In this document: piece by piece, positions 1-5,451 of the stretch
How the letters are laid out: each line of letters starts with the position of its first letter
Position numbering within the stretch: the first letter of the stretch is position 1
Assembly: GCA_900553215.1 (NCBI GenBank)
Contig: USCJ01000085.1
Span: 1 to 6,346 of the forward strand
Direction of reading: 5' to 3'
Length of the DNA: 6,346 bases
Origin: an uncultured Collinsella sp.
GTDB taxonomy: Bacteria > Actinomycetota > Coriobacteriia > Coriobacteriales > Coriobacteriaceae
Made by a program: the position numbers and the translations under genes
The notes under the pieces: generated by a model
What the model was told of the DNA's origin: nothing
The model's input: the letters and a program-made list of their open reading frames with translations, nothing else
The model's database searches: none

Positions 1-503
1 GGAATCGCGAGCTGAGCCCCTGGGCATGCGACGGGACCGTACGCGATGCCGAGCCTTTCGGCGGCCAAGCTGCCGGTTTTCTTGATGAGCTGCTGAATCA
101 GATAATCCCCCAGGTCGAGTCATCGCTTCCTCAGCCGCCCACCTGGCGTGGCATTGCCGGTTACTCGCTCGCGGGCCTCTTCGCACTCTGGTCCCTCTGG
201 CAAACCGACGCATTTGACCGCGCCGCGAGCGCATCGGGGTCGCTATGGTTTCCCGACTTTGTCGATCGCGCCAGCACGGCGCCATTTGCCGGCAGCCCGC
301 AGGCTGTCTATCTGTCGCTCGGTAAAAAGGAGACCAAGACTCCCAACCGCATGATGCGGCACGTACTCGACGATACGCGCGCAATGGAAAAGCTGCTCGG
401 CGAACGTGGTATTCCCACGACGCTGGAGCTCAACCCCGGCAATCACTTTTCCCAGACCGACTTGCGCATGGCCCGCGGCATCCACTGGATACTGACGCAT
501 TAA
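1..503 (+). CDS. Alpha/beta-hydrolase, putative esterase (esterase D / IroE-like family), N-terminally cut by window
   Basis: The C-terminal 166 residues are present (first full codon at 3, TAA at 501-503); the start lies before the window. The family hydrolyses ester bonds with a Ser-His catalytic pair or triad. Visible residues 7-30 carry the PW...EPFGG...FLDELL stretch typical of the putative-esterase family (PF00756). The nucleophile elbow GYSLAG puts the serine at visible residue 55. A strand followed by GKKE lies near 107-110, and the catalytic histidine is probably His148 in GNHF, 18 residues before the C-terminus. The SASGSLWFPDF stretch resembles the equivalent segment in IroE/Fes-type esterases, but the substrate cannot be told from this fragment. 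No signal peptide can be judged because the N-terminus is missing. It ends at a hairpin shared with the convergent permease gene. Confidence 0.85.
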   Translation, partial: NRELSPWACDGTVRDAEPFGGQAAGFLDELLNQIIPQVESSLPQPPTWRGIAGYSLAGLFALWSLWQTDAFDRAASASGSLWFPDFVDRASTAPFAGSPQAVYLSLGKKETKTPNRMMRHVLDDTRAMEKLLGERGIPTTLELNPGNHFSQTDLRMARGIHWILTH

Positions 504-550
504 AAATGGTGCCCACGCGCATATACGCATGGGCACCATATCTTGTTTTA
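502..550. terminator. Bidirectional intrinsic terminator between convergent genes
   Basis: A perfect 10-bp inverted repeat, ATGGTGCCCA (506-515) and TGGGCACCAT (530-539), encloses a 14-nt loop in which GCG/CGC can add three more pairs. On the minus strand the hairpin is followed by TTTTTA (complement of 502-506), a good terminator for the permease. On the plus strand it is followed by ATCTTGTTTT, a weaker U-tract serving the esterase. It sits exactly between the two converging stop codons (503 and 565). Confidence 0.85.
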
Positions 551-564
551 GCTGGACGCAGTTG

Positions 565-1899
565 TTACTCAGCAGCCTCCTCAAGCTCGGAGACGTCAAA
601 CTCAAAGTCGTTACCCGGCAGGATGGCGTTGAGCACGATGCCCACCAGCGAGCCCACGGCAAGGCCGGAAAGCGAAATCGTCACGCCGCCCAGCTCAAGC
701 ACGATGGCGCCGGCGGTGCTGTACGCAATGCCGAGCGAAAGCACGAGCACCAGGGCGGCCACCAGCACGTTGCGGTTGTTTTGGAAATCGACCTGGTTCT
801 CGATGAGGTTGCGGACGCCCACGGCGCTGATCATGCCATAGAGCACGAGCGACACGCCGCCGATTACACACGCCGGCATGGCCGCAATGACAGCCGCGAA
901 CTTGGGGCAGAACGAGAGCACAATGGCACAACATGCGGCAATGCGAATCACGCGCGGGTCAAACACACGCGTTAGGGCAAGCACACCGGTGTTCTCGCCA
1001 TAGGTGGTGTTAGCCGGAGCGCCAAAGAGCGATGCGAGAATGGTCGCCAGGCCGTCGCCAAGCAGCGTGCGATGCAGGCCAGGATCGGCGATGTAGTTAC
1101 GCTCGCAAGTGGAGCCGATAGCCGAGATGTCACCGATATGCTCGATCATGGTCGCAAAGGCCAGCGGCATAATGGTGATGATGGCCGTCGTGGCAAGACC
1201 GCTATCGAACTGCGGGCCAAAGAGCGCAAACACGGTGTTATCCCACACGACGGGCAAGCCAACCCAGGGAGCGGCTGCGACGCCCGAGAAATCAACCTCG
1301 CCGAGCGCAGTCGCAACGGCATAGCTCACCACAACGCCCAGCAGAATCGGCACGATCTTGACCATGCCACGGCCCCAGATGTTGCAGATGACGATCACCG
1401 CCACAGCGACAACGGCAACAAGCCAATTGGTCTGGCAGTTGGCGATGGCAGAGCTTGCCAAGATCAGGCCGATGGAAATGACGATGGGGCCAGTCACTAC
1501 CGGCGGGAAGAAGCGCATAACGCGCTTGGCACCAAACGCGCGAAACAGGGCCGCCAGCACCGGATAGAGCAGGCCGGCGCAGGCAACGCCCAGACAAGCG
1601 TAGGGCAAAAGCTCGGCCTCGCCGTTGGGCGCGATGGCGGCATAGCCCGCGATAAAGGCAAACGAAGATCCCAAAAACGCTGGCACCTTGCCGCGCGATA
1701 GGAAGTGGAAGAGCAGCGTGCCCAGGCCGGCAAACAAAAGGGTCGCCGACACCGAGAGACCGGTGAGCACGGGTACGAGCACCGTGGCACCGAACATCGC
1801 GAATAGATGCTGCAGACCGAGTAGGAACATGCGCGGGCGACCGAGCGACGACGCATCGTAGATGGCATCGGCGACGGCGGGCGTCGAGGATTGGGACAT
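565..1899 (-). CDS. uraA: Uracil/xanthine permease, NCS2 (NAT) family, UraA-like
   Basis: This is a 444-residue inner-membrane nucleobase:proton symporter, the usual length for UraA/PyrP. The start is ATG at 1899-1897, preceded by AAAGGA with 5-nt spacing; in-frame codons upstream of it are not protein-like. About 14 hydrophobic segments can be traced (roughly 24-47, 52-66, 76-91, 98-120, 131-150, 158-176, 179-200, 236-252, 282-293, 318-333, 335-360, 378-392, 393-402, 410-427), matching the 7+7 UraA fold. The TM8 motif MIEHIGDISAIG gives Glu253-His254, and the NAT signature ENTGVLALTR (302-311) gives Glu302; both glutamates correspond to the uracil-binding residues of E. coli UraA. The C-terminus is acidic. 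The methyltransferase gene upstream is 122 nt away and a candidate promoter lies between them. Uracil is the likeliest substrate; xanthine or another pyrimidine is possible. Confidence 0.93.
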   Translation of the reverse strand: MSQSSTPAVADAIYDASSLGRPRMFLLGLQHLFAMFGATVLVPVLTGLSVSATLLFAGLGTLLFHFLSRGKVPAFLGSSFAFIAGYAAIAPNGEAELLPYACLGVACAGLLYPVLAALFRAFGAKRVMRFFPPVVTGPIVISIGLILASSAIANCQTNWLVAVVAVAVIVICNIWGRGMVKIVPILLGVVVSYAVATALGEVDFSGVAAAPWVGLPVVWDNTVFALFGPQFDSGLATTAIITIMPLAFATMIEHIGDISAIGSTCERNYIADPGLHRTLLGDGLATILASLFGAPANTTYGENTGVLALTRVFDPRVIRIAACCAIVLSFCPKFAAVIAAMPACVIGGVSLVLYGMISAVGVRNLIENQVDFQNNRNVLVAALVLVLSLGIAYSTAGAIVLELGGVTISLSGLAVGSLVGIVLNAILPGNDFEFDVSELEEAAE

Positions 1900-1923
1900 G
1901 GATGTCCTTTCATAATGGAAGGG

Positions 1924-1966
1924 CGCTCGGGCATATCGGATTACCTGCCCGAACGATACGATCCGA
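1924..1966 (-). promoter_or_regulatory. Structured leader of the permease mRNA (hairpin with competing pairings)
   Basis: In minus-strand RNA sense, the arms complementary to 1946-1955 and 1924-1933 form a 10-bp stem (CGUUCGGGCA with UGCCCGAGCG, one G-U pair) with a 12-nt loop. The loop carries AUCCGA (complement of 1936-1941), which is complementary to UCGGAU near the 5' end (complement of 1961-1966), so an H-type pseudoknot or alternative folds can be drawn. No U-tract follows, so it is not an intrinsic terminator, and it does not cover the ribosome binding site. No PyrR anti-terminator consensus was recognised. A regulatory role is inference. Confidence 0.35.
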
Positions 1967-1969
1967 ACC

Positions 1970-1998
1970 ATTGTACGCGATGCATGCCGCTCCGACCA
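1970..1998 (-). promoter_or_regulatory. Candidate promoter of the uracil permease gene
   Basis: On the minus strand, TACAAT (complement of 1970-1975, five of six matches to TATAAT) is preceded at 17 nt by TGGTCG (complement of 1993-1998, three of six matches to TTGACA). The predicted start is near 1963, giving a leader of about 64 nt. No terminator was seen between the methyltransferase stop at 2022 and this site, so read-through from upstream is also possible. Confidence 0.45.
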
Positions 1999-2021
1999 CG
2001 ACGCCCCTGCGAACGGCAGCA

Positions 2022-3155
2022 CTACTTCCAGATGCGCTCGGCGATGCGTTTGACCAGGGCGATCTTTGCCCACTGCTCGTCCTCGGTCAGCTTGTTGCCA
2101 ATCTCGCAGCTGGCAAAGCCGCACTGGGGAGACAGATACAGGTTCTCGAGCGGCACGTACTTTGCGGCTTCGCGGATGCGCTCGACGATAACATCCTCGT
2201 TCTCGAGCTCTGCGGCCTTGGTGGTCACCAAGCCCAGCACGACCTTCTTGCCCGGGGCAACGTAGCTGAGCGGCTCAAAACCGCCGGCGCGCGGCGTATC
2301 GAACTCCAGGTAGAATGCGTCGACATCCTCATGTGCAAACAGGTACGGCGCGATGGGGTCATAGCCGCCCTCGAAAGCATAGGTAGAGTGGTAGTTGCCG
2401 CGGCACACGTGCGTGTTAATGACGAGGTCGTCGGGCTTGTCCTCGATGGCGGCGTTGTTGAGCGCCACGCCCAGCTCGCTCACCCTTTGCAGGTCAACCG
2501 GGCTCATGCCAGTCTTGGACACAAAGTCGGTATCGCAGTAGATGCCCCAGGTGCAGTCATCAAACTGGATGTTGCGGCAGCCCGCGGCATACAGGTCAGC
2601 AATCACGGTGCGGTATGCTGCGGCAATGGCATCGACGAGTTCTTCGTCGGTCTTGTAGACGGCGTGCAGACTCTCCTGCTGGCCATCGCAGCGGTCGAGT
2701 GTGACTTCGGAGAACGTCTGGATCGGCGCCGGAATGGTCTGGCGCGCGACCTGGCCCTCTCCCTCGAGCGACTTGATAAATTTGAAGTGCTCGACGAACG
2801 GATGATTCTCACCGCTAATGGGACCGGTTACCACGGCGGTGTCGGCGGTAGTCTCCTCATCGTGGAACATGTAGCCCGTGCGCGAGGCGCGGCGCTCAAT
2901 GCCGTTGAGGCCCCACATAAAATCGAGGTGCCAGTAGCTGCGGCGGAACTCGCCATCGGTAATCACCTGCAGGCCGGCAGCCTTCTGCTTGGCCACTAAG
3001 TCGCGGATGGCCTCGTCCTCGACGGCCTTAAGGCCGGAAGCGTCGAGTTTACCCGCGACATAGGCGGCACGGGCGTCCTTTACAGCCTGCGGACGAAGAA
3101 AACTGCCGACGATATCGGCACGAAACGGCGCGTTCGGTTGAATCGAAGTGCTCAT
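2022..3155 (-). CDS. Cobalamin-independent methionine synthase C-terminal-like methyltransferase (YxjG/YxjH-like)
   Basis: This 377-residue protein is a single MetE C-terminal-type TIM barrel, half the length of full MetE, as in Bacillus YxjG/YxjH. These enzymes transfer a methyl group to homocysteine or a related thiol; the methyl donor of the short forms is not settled. The expected zinc site is present: His249 and Cys251 in THVCRGN, Glu284 in YLEFD, and Cys345 in SPQCGFAS, in the MetE order His-Cys-Glu-Cys. ITDGEFRR (65-72) matches the DGE segment, and FDDCTWG (198-204) is at the place of the MetE DEP strand. The start is ATG at 3155-3153 because AAAGGGAG lies 6 nt before it. An in-frame ATG six codons earlier (3173) would put that Shine-Dalgarno inside the gene. 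It is cytosolic, with no signal peptide. The LysR-type gene lies 155 nt upstream and may control it. Confidence 0.9.
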   Translation of the reverse strand: MSTSIQPNAPFRADIVGSFLRPQAVKDARAAYVAGKLDASGLKAVEDEAIRDLVAKQKAAGLQVITDGEFRRSYWHLDFMWGLNGIERRASRTGYMFHDEETTADTAVVTGPISGENHPFVEHFKFIKSLEGEGQVARQTIPAPIQTFSEVTLDRCDGQQESLHAVYKTDEELVDAIAAAYRTVIADLYAAGCRNIQFDDCTWGIYCDTDFVSKTGMSPVDLQRVSELGVALNNAAIEDKPDDLVINTHVCRGNYHSTYAFEGGYDPIAPYLFAHEDVDAFYLEFDTPRAGGFEPLSYVAPGKKVVLGLVTTKAAELENEDVIVERIREAAKYVPLENLYLSPQCGFASCEIGNKLTEDEQWAKIALVKRIAERIWK

Positions 3156-3186
3156 AGATATCTCCCTTTGCATTGGTTGCTTTACT

Positions 3187-3262
3187 GGGACAGAGTATGA
3201 GCGCTCATATGGACATCGTAAAATATGCGTTTATAACAGTTTGATATAGATGCTTCCTATAT
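3187..3262 (-). promoter_or_regulatory. Candidate promoter region of the methyltransferase gene with LysR-type box
   Basis: On the minus strand, TTTACG (complement of 3217-3222) and CATACT (complement of 3194-3199) are 17 nt apart, each with four of six consensus matches, giving a start near 3187. A LysR-type T-N11-A box lies within the dyad ATATAG-N7-CTATAT at 3244-3262, centred at about -66, the classic recognition position for such regulators. An alternative start would use the extended -10 TGTTATAAA (complement of 3230-3238). A perfect 14-bp palindrome, TATGAGCGCTCATA (3196-3209), overlaps the first -10. Confidence 0.45.
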
Positions 3263-3310
3263 TAGTTGGGACTGCCATAAAGAGATTTGACCCGTGCAGA
3301 ACGCAGCAGT

Positions 3311-4207
3311 CTAGATGTGCTGACGAATCGCTTCGATATAGGCCTGCCCGTAGCGCGTAAGTGTCGTGTTCTTGCGCGTGATGATGCCGATCTCCATGTA
3401 CTCGTCTACATCGAGCGGAATGGAGATAATGCCGGGGCCGTTAAGTTCATGGCTGATCACGCCCGAACACACCGTGTAACCGTTAAGGCCCATAGCTAGG
3501 TTGAACAGCGTCGCACGGTCGCGCACGCGGATATTCTTGCGGCGCTCAAAGGTCGAGGTCAGCTCCTCGGAATAGTAAAACGAGTTGTAGCTGCCCTGCT
3601 CATAGGACAGGAACGGGTAGTCTTCCAAGTCCTCGAGCGTCACACTCGAGCGACCCGCCAGCGGATGGTCGGAGCACACAAAGACATGCGGCGTAGCGCA
3701 GAAGAGTCCTTCGAATACGAGCTCGTTGGCCGCCAGCATGCGCTCGATGACCTCGCGATTGTGCTCCGACAGATACAGGATGCCGAGCTCGCTTTTCATA
3801 TGCGCGACGTCCTCGATAATCTCGTGGGTCTGCTCCTCGCGCAGGGTAAAGTCGTAGCGCGCGGCATCGAACTCGCGGATCACATCGACAAATGCATTAA
3901 CGGCAAAGGAATAATGCTGGCAGCTCACACTAAAGTGCGGCACCTGCTCGGACGTGCCTTTGTACTTGCCCTCGAGCAGGTCGGCCTGGTCGAGCACCTG
4001 GCGCGCGTAGCCCAAGAAGGTCTCGCCTTCCTCGGACACAATGACGCCCTTGTTGGTGCGCTCAAAGATGTGTACACCCATCTCGTTTTCGAGATCGCGA
4101 ATTGACGCGGTAATCGAAGGCTGCGACACAAAGAGCCGGCGCGAGGCCTCGGTGATGCTGCCGCATTCGGCAACTTTGACGACATATCTGAGCTGCTGGA
4201 GCTTCAT
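3311..4207 (-). CDS. LysR-family transcriptional regulator
   Basis: This 298-residue protein has standard LysR length. Residues 1-62 are the winged helix-turn-helix (MKLQQLRYVV...SITEASRRLFVSQPSIT...LE..MG..IFER), with the recognition helix around SQPSITASIRDLE. Residues 65-85 form the linker helix, and about 90-295 are the periplasmic-binding-like effector domain (PF03466), which ends with the usual YGQAYIEAI-type helix. The start is ATG at 4207-4205, with GGGAG 6 nt upstream overlapping the end of the phosphatase gene; the longer in-frame reading to 4414 is low-complexity Arg/Pro-rich and runs antisense-like through that gene. It follows the phosphatase stop by 10 nt, so the two are probably co-transcribed. 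It lies upstream of and in tandem with the methyltransferase, whose promoter contains a LysR box, so a role in sulfur or methionine metabolism is inferred. The effector is unknown. Confidence 0.92.
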   Translation of the reverse strand: MKLQQLRYVVKVAECGSITEASRRLFVSQPSITASIRDLENEMGVHIFERTNKGVIVSEEGETFLGYARQVLDQADLLEGKYKGTSEQVPHFSVSCQHYSFAVNAFVDVIREFDAARYDFTLREEQTHEIIEDVAHMKSELGILYLSEHNREVIERMLAANELVFEGLFCATPHVFVCSDHPLAGRSSVTLEDLEDYPFLSYEQGSYNSFYYSEELTSTFERRKNIRVRDRATLFNLAMGLNGYTVCSGVISHELNGPGIISIPLDVDEYMEIGIITRKNTTLTRYGQAYIEAIRQHI

Positions 4208-4217
4208 GGCTTTCTCC

Positions 4218-5126
4218 CTAGACGTTCGTGACGTCGAAACCCGTCGCGTCCATCTGACGCATAAACGACGGCATCTCCCCCGTCGCGGCGCAGGCGGCAA
4301 TCTGATGCAGAGCCCCGGCAACCGCATCATCTGCCGCAGCGCCGATATGCCAGCGCGCGGCAGCCGTGACGGCCTCGTTGGCATTGGCGACTGCAACGGA
4401 ATTGGGAACGGCATCGATCATGGGCAAATCGTTATCGGAATCGCCGAATACGGCCACCTCGTCGGGCGTCAGGCCCAAAGCGCGCGCCAGCTCCAGCGCA
4501 GCACAGCCCTTGTCCCAGCCGGTCGGAAGAACGTCGAACAGGCGCACGCGGTTGTTGGGAAACACGAGCGAGAGCTCCGGCACCTCGGCGGCAACACGCT
4601 CGCGCAGCTCGGCGAGCTCCTCGCGCGAACGGGCACTCCAGATATTCGCCTTGTATACCGGGGCATCGTCAACGACAGGGCGACAGGGAGCCTCTTCGCC
4701 CTTGAGCCACGCGTTGCCGCCTGACTCCATGGCGCGACGCACACGCTCGGGATCGCTTGTCACGCAATAGGCGTCGTTGTCCCAAAAGTCATCACCCAGA
4801 CGGTAGACCTTCAAATAGGTATCGTCGGTCTCTTGCTCCAGGTAGTCGGCCAGGCGCATAAGGGCATCGTTATCAGTTGCGCGCGAGGCAACCGCCTCGC
4901 CATCGACAAACATCACCTGGCCGTTGCAAAACGCACCGGTCGAGAAGCACTCGGAGCGATTGCGGAACATCCAGCTCATCGCGGACGGCTGGCGACCCGA
5001 AACCGGGCCAAAATGCAGGCCCGCCGCCTGCATGGCATGAATGCCCTCGATGGCGCAGTCGCTGGCGCCATCGTGTCCAGCAGGAATCAGCGTATCGTCC
5101 ATATCGGTCAGCACAAGTTTGATCAT
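4218..5126 (-). CDS. HAD-superfamily hydrolase, Cof/C2-cap type phosphatase
   Basis: This 302-residue soluble phosphatase uses an aspartyl-phosphate intermediate. All four HAD motifs are visible: motif I DMDDT (nucleophile Asp8, acid/base Asp10), motif II Ser43 in PVSGR, motif III Lys206 in GWDKGCA, and motif IV GDSDND (228-233), the Mg-binding acidic motif. The ~115-residue insert between motifs II and III is the C2 cap, as in Cof, YbiV and sugar-phosphatase or phosphomannomutase-like relatives. The substrate cannot be predicted; sugar phosphates or cofactor phosphates are usual. The start is ATG at 5126-5124, preceded by GAGGGG. The open frame continues to 5417, but that part covers the divergent control region and is not protein-like. 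It is the first gene of a probable two-gene unit with the LysR regulator. Confidence 0.9.
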   Translation of the reverse strand: MIKLVLTDMDDTLIPAGHDGASDCAIEGIHAMQAAGLHFGPVSGRQPSAMSWMFRNRSECFSTGAFCNGQVMFVDGEAVASRATDNDALMRLADYLEQETDDTYLKVYRLGDDFWDNDAYCVTSDPERVRRAMESGGNAWLKGEEAPCRPVVDDAPVYKANIWSARSREELAELRERVAAEVPELSLVFPNNRVRLFDVLPTGWDKGCAALELARALGLTPDEVAVFGDSDNDLPMIDAVPNSVAVANANEAVTAAARWHIGAAADDAVAGALHQIAACAATGEMPSFMRQMDATGFDVTNV

Positions 5127-5157
5127 AAGGTCCCCTCGGTCATTCTTTATCCCGTCT

Positions 5158-5185
5158 ATTGTAACGACCTGCCAATAAGGGACAG
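5158..5185 (-). promoter_or_regulatory. Candidate promoter of the HAD phosphatase / LysR unit
   Basis: On the minus strand, TACAAT (complement of 5158-5163, five of six matches) is preceded at 16 nt by CTGTCC (complement of 5180-5185, three of six matches to TTGACA). The -35 hexamer lies inside the left repeat copy. The predicted start near 5151 leaves a short 25-nt leader with the Shine-Dalgarno. Confidence 0.45.
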
Positions 5186-5268
5186 GGTTATCTTGGCAGG
5201 TTTTATCTGGGAAAATGCAGCGCCCCTGTTGCCACCTGCCAAAATAAACCTGTCCCATATTGGCAGGT
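5167..5268. repeat. Inverted pair of 35-nt REP-like palindromic repeats
   Basis: Copy one (5167-5201) and the reverse complement of copy two (5234-5268) match at 32 of 35 positions by eye. Each copy is bounded by ACCTGCCAA and TTGGCAGGT, a 9-bp terminal dyad, and carries an internal GGGACAGG. The 32-nt spacer (5202-5233) lets the whole locus fold into a 35-bp imperfect cruciform or hairpin. No T-tract follows on either strand, so it does not look like a terminator. The architecture resembles dispersed intergenic palindromes or small non-autonomous elements; no transposase or target duplication was seen. Confidence 0.75.
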
Positions 5269-5278
5269 GCGCTAGTAT
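5250..5278 (+). promoter_or_regulatory. Candidate promoter of the TPP-riboswitch transcript
   Basis: CTGTCC (5250-5255, three of six matches) and TAGTAT (5273-5278, four of six matches) are separated by 17 nt. The predicted start near 5285 lies about 11 nt before the aptamer. The -35 hexamer falls inside the right repeat copy, mirroring the divergent phosphatase promoter. Confidence 0.4.
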
Positions 5279-5295
5279 AGGGAACAACAGATTCG

Positions 5296-5387
5296 ATGCG
5301 GGAGTGCCGGCGGTGCAAACCACAAGGCTGAGAGGGCATAGGGCCCAATCCTTTGAACCTGTCAGTTAATGCTGGCGTAGGGAGCAT
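5296..5387 (+). ncRNA. TPP riboswitch aptamer (THI element)
   Basis: The conserved thiamine pyrophosphate aptamer parts occur in order. The P1 5' strand ATGC (5296-5299) pairs with GCAT (5384-5387). GGGAGTGCC (5300-5308) is the 5' side of the core. GGC-TGAGA (5326-5333) is the HMP-binding CUGAGA element after a short P3. TTGAACCTG (5353-5361) and TTAATGCTGGCGTAGGGA (around 5366-5383) are the pyrophosphate-binding half. In this family, bound TPP normally switches off thiamine genes. The downstream terminator indicates transcriptional control here. It precedes a truncated thiM-like ORF. Confidence 0.95.
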
Positions 5388-5398
5388 GCCGCCTTTAC

Positions 5399-5430
5399 AG
5401 GGGCGCTGTCTATGCACAGCGCCCCTTTTC
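5399..5430 (+). terminator. Riboswitch-controlled intrinsic terminator
   Basis: GGGGCGCTGT (5400-5409) and ACAGCGCCCC (5416-5425) form a perfect 10-bp GC-rich stem with a CTATGC loop, followed by TTTTCT. It begins 12 nt after the aptamer and ends before the ribosome binding site, the normal layout for TPP-induced termination. A competing anti-terminator can be drawn: the P1 3' strand GCAT (5384-5387) with loop ATGC (5412-5415), and CGCC (5390-5393) with GGCG (5402-5405). Confidence 0.9.
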
Positions 5431-5431
5431 T

Positions 5432-5446
5432 ATGCCAAGGAGGCAT
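5432..5446 (+). promoter_or_regulatory. Ribosome binding site in a small hairpin
   Basis: The strong Shine-Dalgarno AAGGAGG (5437-5443) is 8 nt from the GTG at 5452 and decides the start, since the ATG at 5445 and GTG at 5447 are out of frame. It is flanked by ATGCC (5432-5436) and GGCAT (5442-5446), a 5-bp stem that exposes AAGGA in the loop. Confidence 0.6.
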
Positions 5447-5451
5447 GTGCA

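Noticed and set aside
506..975. Plus-strand open frames starting in or just after the terminator hairpin and running over the permease 3' end
   Set aside because: They are antisense to a clear NCS2 permease. One starts inside the terminator stem, and the protein sequences are Ser/Thr/Ala-rich or His/Arg-rich shadows.
1900..2124. N-terminal extension of the permease reading frame
   Set aside because: The added residues are Arg-rich and overlap the 3' end of the methyltransferase gene, while ATG 1899 has AAAGGA at good spacing and starts a normal-length protein.
1902..2999. Long plus-strand open frame of 365 codons opposite the methyltransferase gene
   Set aside because: It is the antisense shadow of a gene with clear MetE-type zinc ligands and shows no recognisable motifs; it also has no good ribosome binding site.
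4208..4414. N-terminal extension of the LysR reading frame
   Set aside because: The MKLQQLRYVV helix-turn-helix begins at 4207 with its own ribosome binding site; the extension overlaps the phosphatase gene and is Arg/Pro-rich.
5167..5268. The large inverted repeat as a transcription terminator or a CRISPR fragment
   Set aside because: No T-tract follows on either strand, and there are only two copies in inverted rather than direct orientation.
5127..5417. N-terminal extension of the phosphatase reading frame
   Set aside because: It runs through the repeats, riboswitch and terminator. The HAD motif I normally lies within the first ~15 residues, as it does from the ATG at 5126.
5353..5451. 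Upstream ATG for the ThiM-like ORF at 5353
   Set aside because: It lies inside the TPP aptamer and would be translated across the terminator hairpin; AAGGAGG 8 nt before GTG 5452 marks the start.
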